Shown here piece after piece: positions 34,700 to 42,973 of a DNA stretch of 64,000 nucleotides; the stretch's first letter is position 1, and the number at the start of each line of letters is the position of its first letter. A program made the position numbers and the translations under genes. A model generated the notes under the pieces. The model made no database searches. It had not been told where the DNA came from and was given only the letters and a program-made list of their open reading frames with translations. Source of the DNA: Archangium violaceum (GTDB lineage: Bacteria; Myxococcota; Myxococcia; Myxococcales; Myxococcaceae); NCBI RefSeq assembly GCF_016887565.1, contig NZ_CP069396.1, positions 4,491,001-4,555,000 on the forward strand. Reading direction: 5' to 3'.

Positions 34700-35779
34700 C
34701 TAACGTCGTGGACGGCAGACGGCGCCCACGGCCGTCTCGGTGCAGGCGAAGCCCTCGGGACACTCGGTGTCCGAGGTGCAGCGGAAGGTGCAGGACTCCT
34801 CGACACACAGCCCCTGGACGATGCCGCGGGCCCTGCAGCGCTCGTCTCCGTCGCAGGAGGCGCCCACCTGCCGGTACGCGAAGCAGCTCGCGAGCTGGGC
34901 CTGTTGGGGCAGGCACCACGTACCCTGGCAGGTGAAGCCCTGCGGGCATTCCGTCTTGCCGTCACATCGCGCCACGCAGGCCATGAGGCCCCTGGGGAGA
35001 GTCTCGCAGCGCACGCTGGACATGCACTGCCAGTCCCCATTGCAGGCGGCGCACAGGACGCCGGGCCCCTCGCAGCGCTCGCTCCGGCAGGAGAAGCCCG
35101 GAGTGCACTGGTCATCCGCGGTGCACTCCACGCACCGCCCATCCGAGGCACAGTGGGTGCCGCGCTCGCAGCCGGTGACGGTGCAACCCTGTTTGATGAG
35201 GTCATCGTCCGGTTCGGAGAGCTGGACCTTCAGCTCCTTCTGCTCGCTCTCCTTCACGCAGGCGTTCGTCTTCTTCACCGGGTAGCCGGGGACGGAGACC
35301 TCGAGGTCGTAGCAGCCATCCGGAAGGGGACCCAGGCGCAGGCAGCCGTCCTCGTCGAGCCGCAGGCCCTGGAAGGGCATGCCCATCACGGAGACCTGTC
35401 CGTCGCTCACGCGCTGGTGCGAGGGCGCCTTCACCCGCAGCGCCAGGAAGCCGGCCTCGCGCGGCACCACTTCTTCCAGGTGCGCCGAGCCGCCCCCGGG
35501 CACCTGCACCGGCAGGCGCACCGCCTTGTCCGCCGAGGCCAGGATGAAGAGCTCCACCGGACCCGCGGGCACGTTCTTCAACACGAAGCTCCCGTCCTCG
35601 GCCACGGTGCCGCGCAGCGCCGGGTCGCCCACCAGCGACACCAGGGCCACCGACGGGTCCGCCTCCGTGAGACGGCCCCGCACGGTGCCCGTCCGGAAGG
35701 GAGTGTTGTCGAATCCCCCGCACGCGCCTACCGCGACGGCGAGGGTCATCATCACGCTGTAGTAGACGGTCTGGCGCAT
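34700..35779 (-). CDS. Cys-rich lipoprotein with carboxypeptidase-regulatory-like domain
   Basis: A 359-residue exported protein; the signal (MTLAVAVGACGG) has a lipobox-like VGAC. Residues 30-185 contain two beta-sandwich segments of the PEGA/CarboxypepD_reg type (GTVAEDGSFVLKNVPAGPVELFI; DEDGCLRLGPLPDGCYDLEVS). Residues 190-359 hold about 22 Cys in short modules (CERGTHCASDGRCVECTADDQC), resembling EGF-like or stigma-repeat-type regions of myxobacterial surface proteins. Start at 35779 overlaps the caspase gene stop (TGATG), so the two are made together; it could be a substrate or surface partner of the caspase. Confidence 0.72.
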   Translation of the reverse strand: MRQTVYYSVMMTLAVAVGACGGFDNTPFRTGTVRGRLTEADPSVALVSLVGDPALRGTVAEDGSFVLKNVPAGPVELFILASADKAVRLPVQVPGGGSAHLEEVVPREAGFLALRVKAPSHQRVSDGQVSVMGMPFQGLRLDEDGCLRLGPLPDGCYDLEVSVPGYPVKKTNACVKESEQKELKVQLSEPDDDLIKQGCTVTGCERGTHCASDGRCVECTADDQCTPGFSCRSERCEGPGVLCAACNGDWQCMSSVRCETLPRGLMACVARCDGKTECPQGFTCQGTWCLPQQAQLASCFAYRQVGASCDGDERCRARGIVQGLCVEESCTFRCTSDTECPEGFACTETAVGAVCRPRR

Positions 35780-37428
35780 CAGAAGCGGTACCCCACGCCG
35801 GCCCATCCACCGGAGAATCCCACGGCCTGCCCCTGCCCATCCACCACCACGTACGTCAGCATCAGCTGCGTCTGCGCGGCCAGCTCCAGCCGGTCGTTCA
35901 GACGCCACACCACGCCACCCACCACGCCCGGGCTGAAGGTGAAGTACTGCTGAGCCCCGGTGAAGGCCTCTGTCTGAAAGGACCGCTGGAGCAGCAGAGC
36001 GGCCACACGCGGCCCCGCGTAGAGCGACAGCCGCTCCCACCGCCACGTGTAGGGCACCGCGGCCCCCAGCGACAGCGAGGTGTAGGTGAAGGGCACGGAG
36101 CCGCCGGGCACCAGGTTGAGGCTGCGCCGGCCCCGGCTGCCACTCACGTCGAAGACGAGGCTGAGGTCCGGCAGCGGCCGCTCCTCCAACCGCAGCACCA
36201 CCGCCAGCTCCGGCGCGGCCGGCAGCAGTTCGTCGCGGCTGCGCGCGTCCACGAAGGAGAACATGCCGCCCATCACCGACAGAGAGCGGCGCGGGAAGGC
36301 CTGGGACAGCAGCCGCTCCAGCGGCAGGCGCTCGCCCGCGGTGATGTCCACCACCTCGCGGATGAGGACGTTGTCCCCCTTGGTGAGCTCCACGGTGCGG
36401 CGGCCGGGCGTCACGGCGGCGCCTCCGGGCAGCTCCGTGCGCGTCTCGCCATCCACCTTCAGCGTGAAGCCATCCAGCCGGGGGTTGTACGAGAAGAGCT
36501 CCGGACGGCCCATCCGGTCGATCCGCCCGGAGAGCACCACCGGATCCGCGCCCACCTCGAGGATCTCCGCCGAGGGCCGCTGCCGCCCCTCGGTGAAGGC
36601 ATAGGTGTGGCGGCGCGCGTAGTCGTGGGCCTCGGTGGCGGTGACGGCGCCGTCGACGTTGCGGTCCGCGGCCCCGTTCAACCCGTTGATGAGGAAGTGG
36701 GTGTAGATGTCGTTGCGCAGCCCCTCGTCCTCGCGGGCCGTCTCGCCCCAGTCGCAGGCGGCGAAGACCATGGAGGCACGGCTCGACTCCTCGATGGGGC
36801 GCGCGTAGAAGCCGGACTTGATGCCCGCCAGCTCGGCCTCCAGCTCGCGGGGCAGCAGCGACTTGCCGCTGCCGCTGTGACACGTGGCCAGCACCATCAG
36901 CCGGCGGCGCGAGGGCAGCTGGTCGAACTCGGACTTGAGCGCGTCCATGGACAGCGCCGTCTGCGGAATGTCCCGGAAGGCGGCGTCCGTGGTGACCAGG
37001 TAGCGCTTGAGCTCGCCCTTGCCGTCGCGGGCCAGCGTGCCGTGCGCCGAGAAGTACACCACCACCACGTCATCCGGCCGGGTGGCCTCCTGCCGCAGCT
37101 GGCGCAGCGCGGCGAGGATGGAGGCGCGGGTCGTCTCCTCGGGCCGGGAGAGGACGCGCACCCGGTCGAAGTGGCCGCGTCCGGGATCCCTCAGCGCCGC
37201 GGCCAGATCCTCCGCGTCCTTGGAGGAGTAGCGCAGGTTGCGCCACTGGCTGTCCTGGAACTGCGACACGCCCACCAGCAGCGCCAGGCGCCGGGGGGCG
37301 TAGGCGTCGGAGAGCGCTGTCTCGTCCACCTTCACGGACACGAGCCCGCCCTTGCCGCCCTTCTCGAGCGAGCCCGGGCTCGCGCAAGCCGCGAGTACCG
37401 CCAGGAGCGTGAAGAGGATGCGTCTCAC
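35779..37428 (-). CDS. caspase-family (C14) cysteine protease lipoprotein
   Basis: A 549-residue protein with lipobox LAAC (Cys15). Residues 45-290 are a caspase/metacaspase-like p20 domain: RLALLVGVSQF, catalytic His129 in YFSAHG and Cys183 in LATCHSG. An EF-hand-like loop (DRNVDGAVTATE) follows. Residues 320-380 are PEGA-like, and the last 170 residues are alternating beta strands ending in Phe (WAGVGYRF), as in outer-membrane barrels. Bacterial orthocaspases usually cleave after Arg or Lys. The enzyme would be placed at the outer membrane. It follows the anti-sigma gene with a four-base overlap and is co-transcribed with the sigma factor. Confidence 0.87.
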   Translation of the reverse strand: MRRILFTLLAVLAACASPGSLEKGGKGGLVSVKVDETALSDAYAPRRLALLVGVSQFQDSQWRNLRYSSKDAEDLAAALRDPGRGHFDRVRVLSRPEETTRASILAALRQLRQEATRPDDVVVVYFSAHGTLARDGKGELKRYLVTTDAAFRDIPQTALSMDALKSEFDQLPSRRRLMVLATCHSGSGKSLLPRELEAELAGIKSGFYARPIEESSRASMVFAACDWGETAREDEGLRNDIYTHFLINGLNGAADRNVDGAVTATEAHDYARRHTYAFTEGRQRPSAEILEVGADPVVLSGRIDRMGRPELFSYNPRLDGFTLKVDGETRTELPGGAAVTPGRRTVELTKGDNVLIREVVDITAGERLPLERLLSQAFPRRSLSVMGGMFSFVDARSRDELLPAAPELAVVLRLEERPLPDLSLVFDVSGSRGRRSLNLVPGGSVPFTYTSLSLGAAVPYTWRWERLSLYAGPRVAALLLQRSFQTEAFTGAQQYFTFSPGVVGGVVWRLNDRLELAAQTQLMLTYVVVDGQGQAVGFSGGWAGVGYRF

Positions 37429-38231
37429 CGTGGGACGGGATTGTGCCCTTTATCCGGGTGGACGAGGAGGTCGAACCTGTTGACGGCCAATGCCGAGAGC
37501 TCCTCCATGTCGCCACGGGTGAGTGCCTCGCGCACCTCGTCGGGAGGGAGCGCCTGTCCGGAGGGGAAGCCCACCAGCCACACGGTGAGAGGGCCGGATT
37601 CGCCCTCGAGGCTGAGGCCCACGAGGCCCTGGGGGCCTTCCAGTTCATGCGTGCCAGCCTGGAGCGGGAACTGGCCGAGCAGCTCGGGCTCCATGCCGTC
37701 GCGCCGCTGGAAGAGGAGGGCCTCACCGGCCTCGGTGGAGTGGTAGCGCAGCACCAGCACCTCGTTGTCCGAGGCGGCGGCGCCTGGATCCATCCGGCGC
37801 AGGTTTCCGGACGGCTCGCGGGCCACCACGGACATCTCCAGGGCCAGACGGCCCACGCCCTTCAGCCCGTCCCAGCTCGCCGTCTCCTGCCCATGGGGCA
37901 CCTGGACGCGGGTGAGGACGACGAGCCCCGCGAGGCCCGCGGCGAGCGCCACGCCCACGGCCACCTTGCGCCAGACGGGGGAGGGGCCTCGCAGACCCCG
38001 GCGGATACGGGCGTATCCCACCTCGTCGAGCGGGGGCTCTTCCGGCTGGCCGGGCGCCAGGTGGAGCAGCAGGGCATCCACCTGCCCATCGAGCAGTCCG
38101 GGTCCCGGCGTCTTCGCCAGGAACTCCATGCACTGCTCGCACGGGTGCGTCAGGTGCTCGCGGAAGTACGCCACCGACTCCGGCTCACCGGCCGTCAGGG
38201 TACGCAGGGCTTCGGCATCCAGGTGTCTCAT
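37425..38231 (-). CDS. putative anti-sigma factor, membrane-bound
   Basis: A 268-residue protein directly after the ECF sigma gene (five-base gap). The N-terminal part has a zinc-anti-sigma-like cluster (H26, H29, C31, C34 in EHLTHPCEQCMEFL), a single transmembrane helix (VGVALAAGLAGLVVLT, near residue 95) and a periplasmic beta-rich domain of about 160 residues. The cluster is not the exact HxxxCxxC spacing. Expected to hold the sigma factor inactive until an envelope signal arrives. Its end overlaps the caspase start by four bases. Confidence 0.72.
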   Translation of the reverse strand: MRHLDAEALRTLTAGEPESVAYFREHLTHPCEQCMEFLAKTPGPGLLDGQVDALLLHLAPGQPEEPPLDEVGYARIRRGLRGPSPVWRKVAVGVALAAGLAGLVVLTRVQVPHGQETASWDGLKGVGRLALEMSVVAREPSGNLRRMDPGAAASDNEVLVLRYHSTEAGEALLFQRRDGMEPELLGQFPLQAGTHELEGPQGLVGLSLEGESGPLTVWLVGFPSGQALPPDEVREALTRGDMEELSALAVNRFDLLVHPDKGHNPVPR

Positions 38232-38236
38232 CCCAC

Positions 38237-38821
38237 TTACTCCCACCGTCCAGCGAGCACGCGCCGGAGCAGCTCCTGCTTGATCCGGGCGCGGAAGCGC
38301 TCCAGGCGCATCGTCACGGCACTCTTTCCTACGCCAAGCTTCTCGGCGATCTCCCGGGCGGACAGCTGGCCGTCCACATAGAAGAGGTACACCGTCTTCT
38401 TCTCCTCGCCCTCGGGCAGCTCGTCGATGAGCTGGCGGACCACGGCCATGTCGCGCTCGAGCTGGAGGGCCTCGGGGACGAGGGCGACCGTCTCCGGCTG
38501 GGGGTCGGGGTTCTCCTCGCCGAGCCGGCGCGTCTGGCCCTTGCGCTCGAGCCGGGTCCGGGCCCGGTTGCGGGCGATGGACAGGAGCCAGGCCTCGAAG
38601 GCGGCCGGCTCCTTGAGCCGGGGGAGCGCCTTGAAGGCGCGCACGTAGGTTTCCTGGATCACGTCTTCCACCTCGTCCGGGTCCAGCGGGGCGAAGCTGG
38701 AGGTCAAACGTGCCACCAGGGGGCGGGTCCGCCGGTACAGCTCGCTGAAGGCAGGCGTCTCCCCCCGTGCCGCCCGCACCACCCACTCCCTCAACTCCCT
38801 CGGGGAACTCACCTGACTCAT
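38237..38821 (-). CDS. ECF-type RNA polymerase sigma factor
   Basis: A 194-residue sigma-70-family protein with region 2 ([17 protein letters not shown]...[16 protein letters not shown]) and region 4 ([32 protein letters not shown]). ATG 38821 has GGAGGG a few bases upstream. It heads the operon sigma, anti-sigma, caspase, Cys-rich lipoprotein. ECF factors usually autoactivate their own promoter; this one lies in the gap toward the divergent serC gene. Confidence 0.92.
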   Translation of the reverse strand: MSQVSSPRELREWVVRAARGETPAFSELYRRTRPLVARLTSSFAPLDPDEVEDVIQETYVRAFKALPRLKEPAAFEAWLLSIARNRARTRLERKGQTRRLGEENPDPQPETVALVPEALQLERDMAVVRQLIDELPEGEEKKTVYLFYVDGQLSAREIAEKLGVGKSAVTMRLERFRARIKQELLRRVLAGRWE

Positions 38822-38946
38822 GGACCCTCCGGGCGCCGGAGCGGCCACACGCCCAGGGGTGGACGGATAGCGCGCTTCTCGCTTCCCCTCGGGGGGGCGT
38901 TGGGCAGAATGGCCGCGCGGTTGTTCACTTTCGTGAGGACACAGCC

Positions 38947-40035
38947 ATGCGCGTCATCAACTTCAACCCCGGCCCCGCTGGACTGCCCCTGCCCGCCCTG
39001 GAGCGGGCGCGGGACGAGCTGATCGATTTCCAGGGCTCCGGCATGTCCATCATGGAGCACAGCCACCGGGGCAAGGAGTACGAGGCGGTCCACACGGAGA
39101 CCATCTCCCTGCTCACCGAGCTGCTGGGCATCCCGGACACCCACCAGGTGCTGTTCCTCACGGGAGGGGCCGCGCAGCAGTTCGCGCAGGTTCCGATGAA
39201 CTTCCTGCCTCCGGGGGCCAGCGCGGACTACCTGATCACGGGGGGGTGGAGCGAGAAGGCCTATGAGGAGGCGAAGCTGGTGGGGCAGGCGCGCATCGCC
39301 GCCACCACGGTGTTGCCGGACAAGCGCTACGTGCGGGTGCCTCGGCCGGACGAGGTGAAGGTGGACCCGAAGGCCGCCTACGTGCACATGACGAGCAACA
39401 ACACCCTCTACGGCACGCAGTGGCACACGTGGCCCGAGGTGGGGGACGTGCCGTTGGTGGCGGACATGAGCTCGGACTTCATGTGGAAGCCGACGGACGT
39501 GAGCCGCTTCGCGTTCATCTACGCGGGGGCGCAGAAGAACCTGGGCCCCTCGGGCGTCCTCATCGCGGTGGCCCGCAAGGACTTCATCGCCCGGGGACGC
39601 AAGGACATCCCGAAGATCTTCCGCTACTCGACGCACGCGGAAAACAACTCGCTCTACAACACGCCGCCGACCTTGGCCATCTACCTGTGCCGCAACGTGC
39701 TGGCGTGGGCGAAGCAGGTGGGAGGCCTGGCGCAGCTGGAGAAGTGGAACCGGGAGAAGGGCGAGCTGCTCTACGGGGCGTTGGACAAGCACGCGGGGTT
39801 CTACCAGGCGCCGGTGGAGAGGGAGTCGCGCTCGTTCATGAACGTGGTGTTCAAGCTGCCCTCGGAGGCGCTGGACGACAAGTTCGTGGCGGAGGCGAAG
39901 AAGGCGGGGATGGTGGGGCTCAAGGGACACCGGCTCACGGGAGGCATCCGCGTGTCCACGTACAACGCGGTGTCGGTGGACAACGTGAAGACGCTGGTCT
40001 CGTTCATGGAGGAGTTCATCCGCAAGAACGGGTAG
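38947..40035 (+). CDS. serC: phosphoserine aminotransferase SerC
   Basis: A 362-residue class V aminotransferase of full length, starting [13 protein letters not shown]. The PLP lysine is Lys197 in [12 protein letters not shown]; the substrate-binding HSHRGKEY and GIRVSTYN segments are present. It makes phosphoserine from 3-phosphohydroxypyruvate and glutamate (serine pathway) and may also serve pyridoxine synthesis. ATG 38947 is the first in-frame ATG before the homologous start. Divergent from the ECF sigma gene; followed by an exported chalcone-isomerase-like gene after 30 bases. Confidence 0.96.
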   Translation: MRVINFNPGPAGLPLPALERARDELIDFQGSGMSIMEHSHRGKEYEAVHTETISLLTELLGIPDTHQVLFLTGGAAQQFAQVPMNFLPPGASADYLITGGWSEKAYEEAKLVGQARIAATTVLPDKRYVRVPRPDEVKVDPKAAYVHMTSNNTLYGTQWHTWPEVGDVPLVADMSSDFMWKPTDVSRFAFIYAGAQKNLGPSGVLIAVARKDFIARGRKDIPKIFRYSTHAENNSLYNTPPTLAIYLCRNVLAWAKQVGGLAQLEKWNREKGELLYGALDKHAGFYQAPVERESRSFMNVVFKLPSEALDDKFVAEAKKAGMVGLKGHRLTGGIRVSTYNAVSVDNVKTLVSFMEEFIRKNG

Positions 40036-40065
40036 CGTGGCGGCCTCTACCTAGCAGGAGGGGTC

Positions 40066-40629
40066 ATGAAGAAGAACGCCACGCTGTTCGCCGTCGTGAT
40101 GGCCGTAGTGCTCGCGCTGCCCGCCGCCGCCAAGGAGGTGGCGGGCGTGCAGTTCCCCGACACGGTGTCGGCCGAGGGGAAGGAGCTGAAGCTCAACGGG
40201 GTGGGCCTGCGCAAGAAGATGGTGTTCAAGGTCTACGCGGTGGGCCTGTACGCGGAGAAGACGTCGCAGAACGCGCAGGAGGTGATCGGGTCGGACCAGG
40301 TGAAGCGGGTGCGCATGGCGATGCTGCGGGACCTGGACAAGAAGACGATCACGGACGCGATCGTGGATGGCTTCAAGAAGAACGCGAAGGACAAGCTTCC
40401 GGCGCTGCAGCAGAGGCTGGACACCTTCGCGGCGGCGATTCCGGATCTGAAGAAGGGTGACGAGCTGGTGCTGACGTACGCGCCGGGCAAGGGAACGACC
40501 ATCGAGAGCAAGGCGGGACAGAAGATCTCGGTGGAGGGGAAGGACTTCGCGGACGCGCTCTTCTCGGTGTGGCTGGGGCAGAGTCCGGTGGACGAGAGCC
40601 TGAAGGACGGGATGTTGGGCAAGGAGTAG
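40066..40629 (+). CDS. exported chalcone-isomerase-like protein
   Basis: A 187-residue protein with a cleavable signal peptide (LFAVVMAVVLALPAAA) and a chalcone-isomerase-like fold (VAGVQFPDTV, KLNGVGLRKKMVFKVYAVGLYAEK, and a C-terminal FADALFSVWLGQSPVDESLKDGML). Bacterial members do not make flavonoids and their ligand is unknown; fatty-acid binding has been proposed for relatives. AGGAGGGG precedes the ATG. A periplasmic location is likely. Confidence 0.85.
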   Translation: MKKNATLFAVVMAVVLALPAAAKEVAGVQFPDTVSAEGKELKLNGVGLRKKMVFKVYAVGLYAEKTSQNAQEVIGSDQVKRVRMAMLRDLDKKTITDAIVDGFKKNAKDKLPALQQRLDTFAAAIPDLKKGDELVLTYAPGKGTTIESKAGQKISVEGKDFADALFSVWLGQSPVDESLKDGMLGKE

Positions 40630-40660
40630 GAATCAGTCCCCCGGGTTGCCCGCTCCGACT

Positions 40661-40690
40661 CCCTCTGGGAGAGGGCCGGGGTGAGGGTCT
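40661..40690 (+). repeat. CCCTC...GAGGG intergenic hairpin element
   Basis: CCCTCTGGGAGAGGG forms a five-pair stem and is followed by CCGGGGTGAGGGT. It stands 31 bases after the chalcone-isomerase-like gene and could act as its terminator. Related hairpins are at 50280-50319 and 58684-58714. Confidence 0.4.
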
Positions 40691-40842
40691 TCCCGAGTGA
40701 CGCTCCGAGCGACCGTGTCGCACCGTGTCACCCACTGTCGAGTAGAGGGTGAACGAGCCGAGGCGCTCATCCAGGGGTTGCAGGGAGCGGGGCGCCGAGT
40801 AGGGTGCGGCCCCCTCTTCCACTCGACATGGAGAAATACTGG

Positions 40843-42936
40843 ATGAGAAAGGCATTGCTAGCCGCCTGCTGTCTCCTCGCGTCTGCCTGCAAGACGGCGG
40901 AGCCCGCGCCCCAGCCGCCGCAGCCGACGCCGGAGCAGCCGGCGCCAGCGCCGGAGGCGAAGCCGTTGCCGCCGGGGCTCGACGGAGCGGCGATCAACGA
41001 CAAGGCGGATCCGTGCGAGGACTTCTACGAGTACGCGTGCGGCAACTGGGTGAAGACCGCGGAGATTCCGGCGGATCGCCCGCGCTGGTCGAGGGGCTTC
41101 GACACGATCGCCGCGCGCAACGAGGATCTGCTCCGGGACATCCTGGAGGCGGCGGCGAAGGGGAAGGCGCCGGAGGGGACGCCCCATGCGCGGAAGCTGG
41201 GTGACTTCTATGGCGCGTGCATGGACGAGGCGCAGCTCGAGGCGTCGCTGCCGGGGCTGAAGGCGCAGCTGACGAAGCTGACGGCGGTGAAGAACGCGAA
41301 GGAGCTGGCGCAGGTGGTGGGGACGCTGCACGCGCAGAGCGTGTTCCCGCTCTTCCGCTTCGGCTCCAACACGGACCTGAAGGACGCCACGCAGGTCATC
41401 GGCGAGGTGGACCAGGGAGGCCTGGGGCTGCCGGACCGTGACTACTACGTGAAGGACGACGAGAAGTCGAAGGCGCTGCGCGCGGCCTACGTCGAGCACA
41501 TGAAGAACATCTTCGTGCTGCTGGGCGAGACGCCGGAGCAGGCGGCGAAGAGCGCGGCGTCGGTGATGGAGACGGAGACGGCGCTGGCGAAGGGCTCGAT
41601 GACGCGGGTGGAGCGCAGGGAGCCGCAGAAGCTGTACCACCGGCTGGAGCGCAAGGGCCTGAAGCAGACGGCGCCCACCTTCGCGTGGGACGTGTACTTC
41701 ACGGCCGCGGGGGCCAAGGACGTGCAGCCGATCAACGTCAGCCACCCGCCGTTCTTCCAGGAGGTGGACCGGCTGGTGAAGACGCTGAAGCCAGAGGCGT
41801 GGAAGCCGTACCTGACCTGGCACTACGTGACGAGCGTCACCCCGGCGTTGCCCAAGAGCTTCCAGGAAGAGCGCTTCCGCTTCACGGCGCAGAACCTGAC
41901 GGGTGCCAAGGAGGACACGCCGCGCTGGAAGAAGTGCGTGCGCTTCACCAACGGTGCGCTGGGCGAGGCGCTGGCGGTGCCTTTCATCACGCAGACGTTC
42001 GGTGAGGACGGCAAGAAGACGACGCAGCAGATGGTGGAGGAGATCGAGAAGGCCTTCGAGCGCAACCTGGACACGCTGGCGTGGATGGACGCGGCCACGC
42101 GCGAGCAGGCGCTGGTGAAGGTGCGGAAGATCGTCAACAAGATTGGCTACCCGGACAAGGGGCGCAACTACGACGACGTGAAGGTGGAGCGGGGCTCGTT
42201 CCTGGGCTCGCTGCTGAACGCGTCGGCGTTCGAGCAGGCGCGGCAGCTGGCGAAGATTGGCAAGCCGGTGGACAAGACCGAGTGGCTCATGTCGGCGCCG
42301 ACGGTGAACGCCTACTACAACCCGCCCTTCAACGAGATCGTCTTCCCGGCGGGCATCCTCCAGCCTCCGTTCTTCAACCGCGAGGCCTCGGCGGCGGTGA
42401 ACTTCGGCGCGATGGGCATGGTGGTGGGGCATGAGATCACCCACGGCTTCGACGACGAGGGCCGCCAGTACGACGCGCAGGGCAACCTGAGGGACTGGTG
42501 GACGCCGACCTCGGACAAGGCCTTCCGCGAGCGCGTGGCGTGCGTGAAGAACCAGTACGACGGCTACACGGCGGTGGATGACGTGAAGCTGAACGGGGCG
42601 CTGACGCTCGGCGAGAACGTGGCGGACCTGGGTGGCCTGAAGCTGGCGCACGCGGCCATGGAGGCGTGGCTGGCGAAGGATGCGGACGCGGCGAAGAAGG
42701 CGGACGGCTACCGCTACACGCCGAGCCAGCAGTTCTTCCTCGGCTACGCGCAGTCGTGGTGCTCGAAGTACCGCGAGGCCTTCGCCCGGCAGATGGCGGT
42801 GCTGGATCCGCACTCGCCGCCGTACTGGCGCGTGAACGGGCCGGTGGTGAACCTGCCGACGTTCCAGAAGGCCTTCCAGTGCAAGGAGGGCTCGAAGATG
42901 GTGAGCCCGGCCGCGCAGCGCTGCGAGGTCTGGTAG
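40843..42936 (+). CDS. M13-family metallopeptidase lipoprotein (PepO/neprilysin-like)
   Basis: A 697-residue zinc endopeptidase. ATG 40843 gives a lipoprotein signal with LLASAC (Cys16) and has GGAG nine bases upstream; earlier in-frame ATGs exist. After a Pro/Ala/Glu-rich linker come the M13 N-terminal domain (DPCEDFYEYACGNW) and catalytic domain, with H530-E-I-T-H534 and the third ligand Glu591 in ENVADLGGL. The C-terminus ends CEVW, as the family does. Degrades peptides of up to about 40 residues in the periplasm or at the surface. Confidence 0.94.
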   Translation: MRKALLAACCLLASACKTAEPAPQPPQPTPEQPAPAPEAKPLPPGLDGAAINDKADPCEDFYEYACGNWVKTAEIPADRPRWSRGFDTIAARNEDLLRDILEAAAKGKAPEGTPHARKLGDFYGACMDEAQLEASLPGLKAQLTKLTAVKNAKELAQVVGTLHAQSVFPLFRFGSNTDLKDATQVIGEVDQGGLGLPDRDYYVKDDEKSKALRAAYVEHMKNIFVLLGETPEQAAKSAASVMETETALAKGSMTRVERREPQKLYHRLERKGLKQTAPTFAWDVYFTAAGAKDVQPINVSHPPFFQEVDRLVKTLKPEAWKPYLTWHYVTSVTPALPKSFQEERFRFTAQNLTGAKEDTPRWKKCVRFTNGALGEALAVPFITQTFGEDGKKTTQQMVEEIEKAFERNLDTLAWMDAATREQALVKVRKIVNKIGYPDKGRNYDDVKVERGSFLGSLLNASAFEQARQLAKIGKPVDKTEWLMSAPTVNAYYNPPFNEIVFPAGILQPPFFNREASAAVNFGAMGMVVGHEITHGFDDEGRQYDAQGNLRDWWTPTSDKAFRERVACVKNQYDGYTAVDDVKLNGALTLGENVADLGGLKLAHAAMEAWLAKDADAAKKADGYRYTPSQQFFLGYAQSWCSKYREAFARQMAVLDPHSPPYWRVNGPVVNLPTFQKAFQCKEGSKMVSPAAQRCEVW

Positions 42937-42973
42937 CGCACCGTTGGACGTGAGGGCCCGGCAGCTCCTTGGC

